Source: Microbacterium sulfonylureivorans | GTDB taxonomy: Bacteria > Actinomycetota > Actinomycetes > Actinomycetales > Microbacteriaceae | Reading direction: 5' to 3' | DNA length: 64,000 bases | Assembly: GCF_003999995.1 (NCBI RefSeq) | Contig: NZ_RJAD01000002.1 | Location: forward strand, 434,001-498,000 | Shown here: piece after piece, positions 47,067-56,821 of the stretch | How the letters are laid out: every line of letters starts with the position of its first letter | Numbering within the stretch: the stretch's first letter is position 1 | Program-made: the position numbers and the translations under genes | The notes under the pieces: model-generated | The model's input: the letters and a program-made list of their open reading frames with translations, nothing else | Databases searched by the model: none | What the model was told of the DNA's origin: nothing

Positions 47067-49355
47067 TCATGCGCGCCGACGCCTGCGGGCCACGAGCATC
47101 AGCCCGGCGGCGAGCAGGACGGCGCCGCCGGCCGCCGGCCAGGCCCACGTGCTGTCGAGTCCGGTCGCTGCGAGCCCGTGAGCGCTGTCTGCAGGAGACT
47201 CGGTTCCGGTGATTCCGGCGTCGCTCGGCTGCTCGCCGCTCGGTTCTTCGCCACTCGGACCTGCATTGCGCGCGTAGACGTTCTCGATCTCGATCACCGT
47301 GTCCACTCCCGGCTCGACCGTGACGGCACCGAGCCGGTCCCGGGTCTCTGCCAAGACGCCGTTCCTCGAGAGCGACGCGCGGATCGCGACATCCCATCCG
47401 TCTGCGGCACCCGTCGCCGCTTCGACCAGCGTGCACGTCTGGGGAGACTGGATGCCGGAGATCACGCGCGTCACGTCGGCGCTGCCTGCCTCGAGGACGA
47501 TCTCGGTGCGCTGACCACCGCAGTCCACCACGATCCGGACGTCGTCGGGCCGCACTGCGGGGTCCGACGGCGCCTTCTTCGTGACCGTCAGAGTCCCGGC
47601 CGCGACGAACTGATTGGTGAAGGTGCAGACGGGCGCCGGGGCGCCCTCGGTCACGGCCACGGTGACGTAGGCCGATTCGAGGTGGACGGAGGTCTCCGCG
47701 CCCCCGCAGTCCACGCTCTGAAGCCGCCACACGCCCGCGTCGCTCGCTGCCGGCATGACCTCCTGGATACCGAACTCCGAGTGCTCCGCCACATCGATGC
47801 CCTCGTACACGGCCTCTGCCGATGCGATCTCGCCCTCCCGCGTCGTGGTGGCACGAGTCGTGAAGACGCCGCCGCCGGTGTCGGGCTCGCCGAGCTCGTT
47901 GAGCGGGAACACGTCATAGGCGAACGTCCCCGTGCCGCCCGTCGTGATCTTCGCGAGTGCGAGCGAGGCTGTCGGCACGTATTCGTTCACGATGAGACAG
48001 TCGGCGCCCTCGCCGGTGGCGAGGACCTTGGAGCTCTCCCAGACGCCGGGACTGATCTCCGAGATGGGCATCGCCTCGCCGTTGCACTGCGCGGTCGCCA
48101 TGCGCCAGAATCCGGCTCCGGTCGCCGGAGGCATCACTTCACGCGCCGTGATCGGGCCGGGCTCGGTCGAGTCGGTGGCGGTCACGAGCACGGGAGCGCC
48201 CTCCTGCGTGGTGGTGACCGTGGCCTCGACGGTTCGACGCTGACTGGTGACCGTGAACGGGAAGGTGCCGACGCGACCGAGCGTGGCCTTGTACAGGGCC
48301 GCAGCCCCGGTGGGCCGGCGGTGGTTCGTGTAGGTGCAGACGACATCGTCGCCGGCGGCCAGGCGAATCTCCGCCCCGGGCCCGTCGATCGCGATCTCGG
48401 TGTCGCCGGTCTGCGAAACGCACTCCAGACCGTCGAAGTCCCATCCGGCTTCGTCCAGCTCGCGCACCGTCCACGGCTCGTCCCCGGAACCCACGGCGGC
48501 GCGGACGAAGGTCTGCGTCCCGGGAGCTCCGGCGCCGGCACGCAGCGAGAATCGGCCGACCTCGCCGTCCTGCTTGTCGAACGAGAGCGAGCCCTCGAAG
48601 TCGAAGGTGCCGACGCCGTTCGTCTCAGCGGGGACCTCCTTGCGGACCGTGATCGTGCCCGTCCCCGGCGGGGGAGTGACGGCGTAGTAATAGCAGAACA
48701 CGTGTGAGGCGCCGTTGGGGAACCAGACGTAGTCGACGTTGTCGGCGTTCCGAGCATCCTGCGCGCAGCGAAGCGCGGCGAACGCGACGTCGTCCTGCCG
48801 GCCGTTGAGCGTGTCCGTCCCGACGCCGCCCTGGACGACGAGCCGGCCGCCCGACTGCACGGCCGCGATCTGGTCGGCGGTCAGCGGAACTGTCACGGCT
48901 CCCTCGATGACCTCACCGGTCGGGGCGCCGGCTGAATCCAGCCGAGCGGTCGAGCTCGTCGTCGTGACCGGGCCGCCGGTGTAGGGCCCCGAGGCTCGAC
49001 TGAGGTAGTTCGCGGCCTCGGACTTGCCCACGATGCCGCGTCCGAGCGACAGCGACCAGTCGGTCAGCGGCCGGCAGCCCGGCGAACCGGCGGCCTCGGC
49101 ATCCGGCTCCACGACGCCGTTCGCCGCATAGGTCGAATCGGCCCCGAGGTCTCGGAGCGACTCCATGATGTCGTTGCGTGCTTTGTTGGCCATGACGTCG
49201 GTGTAGTCGTCGCAGATGCGTGCGACGTACGTGACGGAGAGCGGCTCAGCGGCCGACGCCGGAGCGGCGGTGACGACGAGCGAGCCGCCGATGAGGGCGA
49301 GCACGGCGGCCCCGCCGATCAGGCGAGGAAGACGTGCGGGATGTGGGTGAGACAT
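47067..49355 (-). CDS. LAxTG-anchored surface protein with repeated beta-domains
   Basis: The 762-residue product has a Sec signal (GGAAVLALIGGSLVVTAAPASAA). A ~190-residue N-terminal domain follows, and then repeated prealbumin-like or SpaA-type beta-domains marked by VCTYTNHRRPTG, VCTFTNQF and IENVYAR endings. The C-terminus carries LAATG, a hydrophobic stretch and RRRRR, a class E sortase sorting signal. It should be covalently attached to the cell wall. The next gene downstream of its locus on the same strand order is a signal peptidase. No pilin or sortase gene is visible in the window. Confidence 0.85.
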   Translation of the reverse strand: MSHPHPARLPRLIGGAAVLALIGGSLVVTAAPASAAEPLSVTYVARICDDYTDVMANKARNDIMESLRDLGADSTYAANGVVEPDAEAAGSPGCRPLTDWSLSLGRGIVGKSEAANYLSRASGPYTGGPVTTTSSTARLDSAGAPTGEVIEGAVTVPLTADQIAAVQSGGRLVVQGGVGTDTLNGRQDDVAFAALRCAQDARNADNVDYVWFPNGASHVFCYYYAVTPPPGTGTITVRKEVPAETNGVGTFDFEGSLSFDKQDGEVGRFSLRAGAGAPGTQTFVRAAVGSGDEPWTVRELDEAGWDFDGLECVSQTGDTEIAIDGPGAEIRLAAGDDVVCTYTNHRRPTGAAALYKATLGRVGTFPFTVTSQRRTVEATVTTTQEGAPVLVTATDSTEPGPITAREVMPPATGAGFWRMATAQCNGEAMPISEISPGVWESSKVLATGEGADCLIVNEYVPTASLALAKITTGGTGTFAYDVFPLNELGEPDTGGGVFTTRATTTREGEIASAEAVYEGIDVAEHSEFGIQEVMPAASDAGVWRLQSVDCGGAETSVHLESAYVTVAVTEGAPAPVCTFTNQFVAAGTLTVTKKAPSDPAVRPDDVRIVVDCGGQRTEIVLEAGSADVTRVISGIQSPQTCTLVEAATGAADGWDVAIRASLSRNGVLAETRDRLGAVTVEPGVDTVIEIENVYARNAGPSGEEPSGEQPSDAGITGTESPADSAHGLAATGLDSTWAWPAAGGAVLLAAGLMLVARRRRRA

Positions 49356-49487
49356 GGTGGTCCTGTGTGTTCGGGTCCGGCTCCACGGGTGATCGAGCCA
49401 TGGAGGAGAGATCCCCTGAGCCGCAGAACATCACGCGATCCCTGCTGGGAGAATGCCGAGAACCGACCGCCGGCCGGCCCGATGCCG

Positions 49488-50096
49488 TCAGAAGGTCCAG
49501 AACGCTCGACCCACGACATCCGCCAGCGGCACCGAGCCGTTGACCCTGCTGTCCGCGCTCAGCCCTCGATTGTCGCCGAGCACCCAGAGGTGCTGGCTGG
49601 GTACCACCACATCGAACGGCTCCTGCGGCGCGAGGCGTGCATAGGGCTCGTCGAGGAGGACGCCGTTCACCTCGACCGATCCGTCGGCCAGTCCCACGAT
49701 TCGGTCGCCCGGCCCGCCGACGACGCGTTTCACGACGTAGCCGTTCTCGGCGTAGAGCACGTCGGCCCAGCTCCGCGATGCGGGCGCCTCGCCGGCGTCC
49801 AGCCACGAGCCGGGGTCATGGAAGACGACGATGTCGCCTCGGTGGAATCCGGTGAGGCGGGGCGTGACCTGGTCGACGAGCACTCGATCGTCGACGGCCA
49901 GCGCCGGACCCATCGACGCGCTCGCGATCGAGAAGCTGCGGACAAGGAATGCGTTCGTGACCGCGGATGCCGCGACCCCGACGAGCAGCAGGACGAGGGC
50001 GAACCGGGCGAGCCGTCGACGGCACGCGCGAGGACACGGCGGCCGGGGGATGTCGCGCCGGAGCAGCGGCCGGTCGACGATGGCGTCCTGCGTCAC
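49488..50096 (-). CDS. lepB: type I signal peptidase
   Basis: The 202-residue product has one N-terminal membrane helix (about residues 30-50). The catalytic Ser61 lies in SIASASMGPAL and Lys123 in GYVVKRVVGGPGD. The GDNRGLSADSR box follows. This places it in the S26A signal peptidases that cut Sec signal sequences on the outer membrane face. The GTG start is supported by GAGGA. It is the first gene of the unit shared with the LAxTG protein, and divergent from the sigma-fusion gene. Confidence 0.85.
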   Translation of the reverse strand: MTQDAIVDRPLLRRDIPRPPCPRACRRRLARFALVLLLVGVAASAVTNAFLVRSFSIASASMGPALAVDDRVLVDQVTPRLTGFHRGDIVVFHDPGSWLDAGEAPASRSWADVLYAENGYVVKRVVGGPGDRIVGLADGSVEVNGVLLDEPYARLAPQEPFDVVVPSQHLWVLGDNRGLSADSRVNGSVPLADVVGRAFWTF

Positions 50097-50310
50097 GTGC
50101 TTCCTCTCCGGTCCGCGCGGCGGGGAGGCGCCGCAGAGAACTCCCTGCCACTTCGATGCAGACGGACCGATTTCATGACGCGATTCGCGAAATGGGGGTA
50201 GACCCCGACCGCGGCCCGAAGCTTTTTCAGGCGAATCGCGTAACGTTCTGTGGCTGACAGCGTCTTGCGGGCGGGTCTCCATCCGGGGATGCGTCGAGGT
50301 GGGAGAGGGA

Positions 50311-52104
50311 ATGCAGACCGAGCACGACGACGACCTCGTCGACGAGACCGTCCGATCGGACAGCGAACTCGTCGATGCGGTGCGTGCGGGCGACTCGAAC
50401 GCCTACGCCGAGCTCTGGCGCCGGCACTATCGCGCCGGCGTCGCCGCCGCCCGCGCGGTGACGGGCACCTTCGACGCGGACGACCTGGTGCAGGAGTCGT
50501 TCACGGCGATCTACCAGGCCATCCGGAAGGGCAAGGGACCGACATCCGGATTCCGGCCCTACCTGCTCGCATCGGTCCGCAACACCGCGGCAGGCTGGGG
50601 CCGCGCGAAGCGCGAGTCCGCCGACGACCAGCTCGATCTCGTCGCGGATCCGTCGTCGAGCGACCGGTCCGCAGACGACGCCTTCGACCGCACGCTCACC
50701 GTGGGCGCGTTCCGCAGCCTGCCGACGCGCTGGCAGGAGGTGCTCTGGTACACCGAGGTGGAGCAGATGAAGCCCGCCGAGGTGGCCCCCCTGCTCGGAC
50801 TCAGGGCCGCCGCCGTCTCGCAACTGGCCTTCCGGGCCCGCGAGGGTCTCCGAGAGGCGTGGATCCAAGGCCATCTCCGATCGCTCGACGACAAGCCGGA
50901 ATGCGAATGGACGGTCGCGCATCTCGGCGCGTACGCCCGCGAGAACGCATCGCGGCGCGACGTCGAGCGCGTGCGCGCGCACCTCGACGGCTGCGCGCGA
51001 TGCGTCATCGTGGCCGAGGAGGCCGGAAACGTATCGAGCCGCATCGCGCTCGTCCTGCTCCCGCTCGCACTCGGCGTCGCGGGCGCCGGGGGATACCTCG
51101 CCTCTCTCCAGACCACCACGTCGTCCGCCGTCGCGATGGCCGTCGGCGGCATGCCCGCATCGACGATCCCACCCGCGCCGGCGCCCCCTCGCCTGCCTCG
51201 CGTCCGTCGACCTCGCCGCATCGACGGCTCCGCCCCCGACCCGGGCGGCGTCGCCACCTGGGAGGCTGCGGGCGCGGTCGGACGCACGGCAGCGCTCGGG
51301 TCGCACTCCGGAGTCGCCGGTGCGACCGCGCTCGGTCTCAAGGTCGCCGGAACGGCGGCAGCAGCGGTGCTCGTCGCCGGCGGCGGCGTGACAGCGGTCA
51401 CCCTGGCGATCGGCGCGAACGCGACCGCGAGCCCCGCACCCCCCACTGCCGGTGGAATGGCGCTCGAGTCGGAGGGCGAAGTCCTCCCGCAGGACGACCT
51501 CCTCGAGCCCGTCGAGCAGCTGGTGACGCCCGAGCGAGTGGCGTCGCCGCCCACGGTGCATGTCCCCGTGGCGACGCCGCAGACTCCCGGCGAGGTACCG
51601 CTCGAGCAGGCGCCGTACGACCCGCCGACGGGCTCACCCAGCACGCCGAAGACACCAGCGGTTCCGCCGGCCGAGCCCGAGACGCCCGAGGTTCCCCCGG
51701 TCGAACCCGAGACGCCGGTCGACCCGCCCGTCGAACCCGAGACGCCCGATCCCGTGCCCCCGGTGCTGCCGGTCGTCGGCCCGGAGTGGACCTACGGCAT
51801 CGTCGAGGACAACGAGTGGAACGATCTGCTCGAGCCGCGAGCCGATATCGAGCTCTTCGCGGATGCGTTCGCGCAGTCGGGCACGACCGTCGAGTTCGTC
51901 GTGGGCGGGGTCGTGCAGCTGACGAAGGTCGTGGATGAGACCGGCCGCGTCTCGTTCTGGCACGTGATGTACCTCGACGAAGTGACCGAGGACACTCCGG
52001 TCACCCTCCGGTACCTGATCGACGGCCAACCCGGGCCGGAGACCTCGTACACGGTCGCGCAGATGCGCAGTGAGGTCGGCAGCGGCGCCGGTCAGGCGGA
52101 CTAG
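50311..52104 (+). CDS. ECF sigma factor fused to a zinc anti-sigma domain, TM helices and a Pro-rich tail
   Basis: The 597-residue product starts with sigma region 2 (AYAELWRRHYRAGVAAARAVTGTFDADDLVQESFTAIYQAI) and region 4 (LPTRWQEVLWYTEVEQMKPAEVAPLLG...AVSQLAFRAREGLREAW). A ZAS-type motif HxxxCxxC (His224, Cys228, Cys231) follows, then a hydrophobic segment at about 245-266. A second hydrophobic segment lies at about 343-372, then a Pro/Glu-rich stretch with repeated VEPETP units and a small C-terminal domain. The sigma and its inhibitor domain are on one chain. The ATG at 50311 is chosen by GGGAG upstream. Confidence 0.85.
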   Translation: MQTEHDDDLVDETVRSDSELVDAVRAGDSNAYAELWRRHYRAGVAAARAVTGTFDADDLVQESFTAIYQAIRKGKGPTSGFRPYLLASVRNTAAGWGRAKRESADDQLDLVADPSSSDRSADDAFDRTLTVGAFRSLPTRWQEVLWYTEVEQMKPAEVAPLLGLRAAAVSQLAFRAREGLREAWIQGHLRSLDDKPECEWTVAHLGAYARENASRRDVERVRAHLDGCARCVIVAEEAGNVSSRIALVLLPLALGVAGAGGYLASLQTTTSSAVAMAVGGMPASTIPPAPAPPRLPRVRRPRRIDGSAPDPGGVATWEAAGAVGRTAALGSHSGVAGATALGLKVAGTAAAAVLVAGGGVTAVTLAIGANATASPAPPTAGGMALESEGEVLPQDDLLEPVEQLVTPERVASPPTVHVPVATPQTPGEVPLEQAPYDPPTGSPSTPKTPAVPPAEPETPEVPPVEPETPVDPPVEPETPDPVPPVLPVVGPEWTYGIVEDNEWNDLLEPRADIELFADAFAQSGTTVEFVVGGVVQLTKVVDETGRVSFWHVMYLDEVTEDTPVTLRYLIDGQPGPETSYTVAQMRSEVGSGAGQAD

Positions 52105-52286
52105 GGATCCCGACGAGAAGGTCGATCTTCGGGCTCATCCGCACCGCGGGAGGGATGATCGTCCGACTGCGGCAGCGGTGCGATACCGCGGGATACCGCG
52201 ACCGAGCGCTGTTCGGTTTGACATGGCGCGGGCCATGACGGATGCTGTGCAGGCTGTTCCCTCGCCCCTTGTCACGACGGAGTGCC

Positions 52287-54620
52287 ATGCGGTCCATCCG
52301 ACGTCCCCTCGTCGCGCTCGCCACCATGGTCGCCCTCCTCGGCATCCAGGCGATCGCCGACCCCACCGGCCTGCTGGCCCTCGTCGGCTGGTCGGGCGCT
52401 GCGCCCCGGTTCGACGGGCTGTGGTCCATCGCGCCGTACGCGATCTCTGTCCCGGTGCTGCTGGGCCTCCTCTGGTGGGTGACAGTGCGCGCCGGAGATC
52501 GGTATTGGACGCTCGTGCCCGGCATCGTTCTCGCCGTGATGCTCGCGCACGCCGCGGCGTGCTTCGTCATGACGTGGGACCCCGCGATCGCGACGTGGGC
52601 CGCGGCGTACGTCACCGCGAAGGCCGTCCCCGCCGCGCTCGTCGTCGCGGCGTTCGCGCGGTGGTTCGGTGGCCCGTCCGATCGATCCCGGGGCGAAGCC
52701 GGCGCGGTCTGGCTGCCCGCGGCTCTCTTCGCCGCGGTCGCTCCGCTGCTGTCGGGTCTCTGGTGGACGAGCACGGTGTACGCGCCGGGGGTCCCCGCGG
52801 CGCGGCCTGACCGCGGCCTCGTATCGGTCGTCCTCGCGATGGCGCTGATCGCCGGTGCGACGGCATTGGTCCTGCCCTGGATGCGTCGACGTGTGCCCGG
52901 CGTCCTCGGCGGCTGGCTCGCGGCCTTGGTCGCCGGCGGCCTGCTCGGCGTCGTCCAGGCACTGCTCGCCCTGCTCATCGACGGGTTCCGCGGCGACCTC
53001 TGGCCGCTCATGTCCGCCTACGTCGCGGTCGCGGATGGCCTGTCGTTCGGAGCGTGCGTGGGATGGATCGCGGGTGTCGCCGCCGTCGTGACGGACCGTG
53101 TGCGCTCCGGGCGCGGTGCGCGGGCGATGATGCTCGCCACGGGAGCCGTCGCCGTGGTCGCCGTCATCGCCGTCGTCGTGACCCTCGTGACCCCCGCGCC
53201 CGGTGCCTCGGCTGCCGACCGCGAGGACGCCATGCCTGCCGGCTTCCTGCGAGCGGATGCCGGGGTGATCGCCGACGGCGAAGGCAACGAGGTTCTCCTC
53301 CGGGGTGTCAACGTCAACCAGCTCGTCGACTTCTACCGCCCCCGGCCGGACGTCGACGACACGTCGCCGTTGACCGAAGCGGACTTCGCGGGGATCGCAG
53401 AGCAGGGCTTCAACGTCGTGCGCCTGAACATATCGTGGTCCGCGCTCGAGCCGGAGCGCGGCTCGATCGACGAGGCCTACCTCGACGCGATCCGCGACGC
53501 CGTCGACCAGGCAGACGCGCACGGGCTCTACACGGTCCTCGACATGCACCAGGACTCATGGTGGAACGTCGGCACTGCAGAAGGCGAGCAGTGCCGGCTT
53601 GGCACCGACACGATGTGGGGCTACGACGGCGCACCGGAATGGGCGACGATCACCGACGGGGCGCCGCGATGCCAGTTCCAGGGCCGTGACATCTCGCCGG
53701 CGAGCGACCGCGCATTCCAGAACTTCTACTTCGACACCGACGGCGTCCAGAGCGCACTCGTCGCCACGTGGGCGAAGCTCGCCGCCGAGTTCCGCGACGA
53801 TCCCTCCGTCGCAGGCTTCGACCTCATGAACGAGCCGGGCTTCGGCGAGACGGCGCCAGTGACCACCTCGCACCTGCTCGGCCGGTTCTACGACAGGGCG
53901 ATCGATGCGATCCGGGCCGAGGGAGCTCGGCACATCGTCTTCATCGAGCCGAGCATCCTCTGGTCTGGACTCGGCTTCGACAGCGGCCCTCCGCCGGCGT
54001 TCACGACGGATAGGAACATCGTCTTCTCCCCGCACCTGTATGCGGAGTCGATCACGATGGACCGTTCGCTCGGTCTGCCGCCGATCGTCTCCATGGAGCG
54101 CCAGTTCACGCTGGCGTTGCGGGCCGCCGACCTGTACGGCGTGCCGCTCTGGTCGGGGGAGTACGGCTACTGGGGCGAGGACGCCGATCGTGTGGCACGG
54201 CTGGAGCGCTACGCCGAGCTCGAGGACGAGCACCTGCTCGGCAGCGCCTACTGGGTGTGGAAGCAGGCCTGCGGCGACCCTCAGGGCGGCATCGTCGAGA
54301 TCACGGACGCCCTCATGCGCGAGGACTGCGCGACCGGCGAACCCGCTGCCCCGCGCGGCGATCTCCTCGAGATCCTCAGCCGGGCGTACCCGCGTTCGGC
54401 GCCCGGCGTGCTCACATCGCTCGAGGCGGACGGCGCGAGCATCGACGTCACCGCGACGACCGACGTGCCAGGCTGCGGTCTCGAGGTGTGGATCCCGGGG
54501 GATGCCGAGCCGGACGTCTCCGCGACGGGAGTCACGGAGCTCGCGACGGAGGAGGTACCCGGTGGATGGCTCGTCACCGGATGCGCCGACGGCGAATACA
54601 TGCTGACGACGAACGGCTGA
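52287..54620 (+). CDS. multi-TM protein fused to a GH5 glycoside hydrolase
   Basis: The first ~315 residues contain about nine hydrophobic helices. A GH5 barrel then starts with VLLRGVNVNQLVDFYRP. It has the acid/base Glu516 in FDLMNEPG and the nucleophile Glu625 in LWSGEYGYWG, plus WSALEPERG, ILWSGLGF and FSPHLYAESI. The sequence is closest in pattern to endoglycoceramidase- or cellulase-type GH5 proteins. The N-terminal fusion would display the enzyme at the membrane. The substrate is unknown; a host or plant glycolipid or glucan is possible. Confidence 0.75.
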   Translation: MRSIRRPLVALATMVALLGIQAIADPTGLLALVGWSGAAPRFDGLWSIAPYAISVPVLLGLLWWVTVRAGDRYWTLVPGIVLAVMLAHAAACFVMTWDPAIATWAAAYVTAKAVPAALVVAAFARWFGGPSDRSRGEAGAVWLPAALFAAVAPLLSGLWWTSTVYAPGVPAARPDRGLVSVVLAMALIAGATALVLPWMRRRVPGVLGGWLAALVAGGLLGVVQALLALLIDGFRGDLWPLMSAYVAVADGLSFGACVGWIAGVAAVVTDRVRSGRGARAMMLATGAVAVVAVIAVVVTLVTPAPGASAADREDAMPAGFLRADAGVIADGEGNEVLLRGVNVNQLVDFYRPRPDVDDTSPLTEADFAGIAEQGFNVVRLNISWSALEPERGSIDEAYLDAIRDAVDQADAHGLYTVLDMHQDSWWNVGTAEGEQCRLGTDTMWGYDGAPEWATITDGAPRCQFQGRDISPASDRAFQNFYFDTDGVQSALVATWAKLAAEFRDDPSVAGFDLMNEPGFGETAPVTTSHLLGRFYDRAIDAIRAEGARHIVFIEPSILWSGLGFDSGPPPAFTTDRNIVFSPHLYAESITMDRSLGLPPIVSMERQFTLALRAADLYGVPLWSGEYGYWGEDADRVARLERYAELEDEHLLGSAYWVWKQACGDPQGGIVEITDALMREDCATGEPAAPRGDLLEILSRAYPRSAPGVLTSLEADGASIDVTATTDVPGCGLEVWIPGDAEPDVSATGVTELATEEVPGGWLVTGCADGEYMLTTNG

Positions 54621-54673
54621 TCCGTCCGACGGGAGCAGCGCTCGCACCCGCCTGTCTGGCTAGACTCGACGGC

Positions 54674-54742
54674 ATGGAACTCATCGTGTCGGAGCGCGCG
54701 CCCATGGTCGCGCCGACCGGCACGCGAACGCTCGGCGCCTGA
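54674..54742 (+). CDS. short leader ORF upstream of thrS
   Basis: A 22-codon frame begins at an ATG seven bases after a TAGACT -10 box, so the message would be leaderless. It ends in a TGTRT stretch with three threonine codons. A GC hairpin (54749-54765) follows its stop, about 45 bp before the thrS start. The layout fits a leader peptide that senses charged tRNA-Thr, but no experiment is implied. Confidence 0.5.
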   Translation: MELIVSERAPMVAPTGTRTLGA

Positions 54743-54811
54743 GCGGGCGGGGCGCGTGGTGCGCCCGAAGCTGAGTAGCCTTGATCCGAGCCACCTCCAG
54801 GAGAGTTTCCA

Positions 54812-56821
54812 TTGACTGACGCCGCTTTTCCGCCTGCCGCGCCCTACCCCGCAGACGGCTTCGCCCTGTTCCCCGACCGCTCCGTGGTCGCCCTGCGTGT
54901 CAACGGCGAGCTGAAGGACCTCGCCACGGTCGTCGAGGAGACGGATGCCGTCGAGCCGGTCGCCATCGACAGCCCCGACGGGTTGAACATCCTCCGCCAC
55001 TCGGCTGCGCACGTGCTCGCGCAGGCGGTGCAGCGCATCAACCCGCAGGCGAACCTCGGCATCGGCCCGCCGATCACCGACGGCTTCTACTACGACTTCG
55101 GGGTGGAGCATCCCTTCACCCCCGAAGACGTCAAGGCCATCGACAAGGAGATGCAGCGCATCGTGCGCGAGGGTCAGCGCTTCGTACGCCGCGTCGTGAC
55201 CGATGACGAGGCCCGCGTCGAGCTCGTCGACGAGCCGTTCAAGCTCGAGCTGATCGGGCTCAAGGGCGGCTCGAAGGAGGCCGCCGACGGCGCCTCCGTC
55301 GAGGTCGGAGCAGGCGAGCTCACCATCTACGACAACGTCGACCGCGACGGCCAGACGGTCTGGAAGGACCTGTGCCGCGGCCCTCACCTGCCGAGCACCC
55401 GCATGATCGGCAACGGCTGGGCGCTCCAGCGTGTCGCCGGCGCGTACTGGCGCGGGAGTGAGAAGAACCCGCAGCTGCAGCGCATCTACGGCACCGCGTG
55501 GCCCACGAAGGACGAGCTGCGCGCCTACCAGCAGCGTCTTGAAGAGGCCGCCAAGCGCGATCATCGCAAGCTCGGGAAAGAGCTCGATCTCTTCTCGTTC
55601 CCCGACGAGATCGGCTCCGGTCTGTCGGTGTGGCACCCGCGGGGCGGCATCGTGCGACAGGAGATGGAGCAGCACGCGCTGCGCCGTCACCGCGCCGCCG
55701 GATACACCTACGTCTACACGCCGCACATCTCGAAGCAGGATCTGTTCCTTCAGTCGAATCACCTCGTCACCTACAAGGAGGGGATGTTCCCGCCCATCCA
55801 CCTCGATGAGGAGCGCGACGAGCACGGCGAGGTCACCAAGGCCGGCATCGACTACTACCTCAAGCCGATGAACTGCCCGATGCACATCCTGATCTTCAAG
55901 GAGCGGGCGCGCAGCTATCGCGATCTGCCGATGCGACTGGCCGAGAACGGCACGGTGTACCGCAACGAGCTCTCGGGCGCCCTGCACGGTCTCACCCGCG
56001 TGCGCGGCTTCACTCAGGATGACTCGCACCTGTTCGTCACGCCGGACCAGCTCGAGGAGGAGACCACCCGCGTCCTCGAGTTCGTCATCTCGATGCTGCG
56101 CGACTTCGGCCTGAGCGACTTCGAGCTCGAGCTGTCGATGCGCGACGACGAGAAGGACAAGTGGATCGGCTCGGACGAGTTCTGGGAGTACTCCACGAAC
56201 GCCCTGCGCAACGTCGCGGTCGCGAGCGGCCTGAAGCTCACCGAGGTGCCCGGCGAGGCCGCGTTCTACGGGCCGAAGATCGACCTGAAGACCAAGGACG
56301 CGATCGGCCGCACGTGGCAGCTGTCCACAGTGCAGGTCGACCCCAACCTGCCGGAGCGCTTCGAGCTGGAGTACACCGACCGGGACGGCCAGAAGAAGCG
56401 GCCGATCATGATCCACCGCGCGCTGTTCGGCTCGATCGAGCGGTTCTTCGCGATCCTCCTGGAGCACTACGCCGGCGCATTCCCGGTGTGGCTGTCGCCC
56501 GTGCAGGTCGTCGGCATCCCGGTCGCCGAGGAGTATGCCGACTATCTCTCCGACGTCGTGGCTCAGCTCAAGGTCGACGGCGTGCGCGCCGAGCTCGACC
56601 ACAGCGACGACCGCATGCAGAAGAAGATCCGCACGCACACCACCCAGAAGGTGCCGCTGATGCTGATCGCGGGGGAGCAGGATCGCACGGGCGGGACCGT
56701 GTCGTTCCGCTTCCGCGACGGCACGCAGGAGAACGGCGTGCCGATCGCCGACGCCGTCCGCCGGATCCACGAGTCGATCGCGGCGCACACTCTGGTCAAC
56801 ACAGCGGAGGACTTCGCGTGA
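54812..56821 (+). CDS. thrS: threonyl-tRNA synthetase
   Basis: This class II aminoacyl-tRNA synthetase (669 residues) charges tRNA-Thr. The features are the TGS-type N-terminus ([19 protein letters not shown]), the editing domain ([15 protein letters not shown] with the HxxxH zinc-like motif), motif 1/2/3 elements, the zinc Cys in KPMNCPMHI, and an anticodon domain. The start codon is TTG with AGGAG upstream. The stop overlaps the HIT gene GTG start. Confidence 0.95.
   Translation: MTDAAFPPAAPYPADGFALFPDRSVVALRVNGELKDLATVVEETDAVEPVAIDSPDGLNILRHSAAHVLAQAVQRINPQANLGIGPPITDGFYYDFGVEHPFTPEDVKAIDKEMQRIVREGQRFVRRVVTDDEARVELVDEPFKLELIGLKGGSKEAADGASVEVGAGELTIYDNVDRDGQTVWKDLCRGPHLPSTRMIGNGWALQRVAGAYWRGSEKNPQLQRIYGTAWPTKDELRAYQQRLEEAAKRDHRKLGKELDLFSFPDEIGSGLSVWHPRGGIVRQEMEQHALRRHRAAGYTYVYTPHISKQDLFLQSNHLVTYKEGMFPPIHLDEERDEHGEVTKAGIDYYLKPMNCPMHILIFKERARSYRDLPMRLAENGTVYRNELSGALHGLTRVRGFTQDDSHLFVTPDQLEEETTRVLEFVISMLRDFGLSDFELELSMRDDEKDKWIGSDEFWEYSTNALRNVAVASGLKLTEVPGEAAFYGPKIDLKTKDAIGRTWQLSTVQVDPNLPERFELEYTDRDGQKKRPIMIHRALFGSIERFFAILLEHYAGAFPVWLSPVQVVGIPVAEEYADYLSDVVAQLKVDGVRAELDHSDDRMQKKIRTHTTQKVPLMLIAGEQDRTGGTVSFRFRDGTQENGVPIADAVRRIHESIAAHTLVNTAEDFA

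Noticed and set aside
46791-48707. A 638-codon plus-strand frame opposite the LAxTG gene
   Set aside because: Repetitive Arg/Gly/Asp composition, no domain, and it overlaps a gene with signal peptide and sorting signal.
54743-54811. A T-box riboswitch before thrS
   Set aside because: I see no T-box sequence and no large conserved stem array; the gap is too short.
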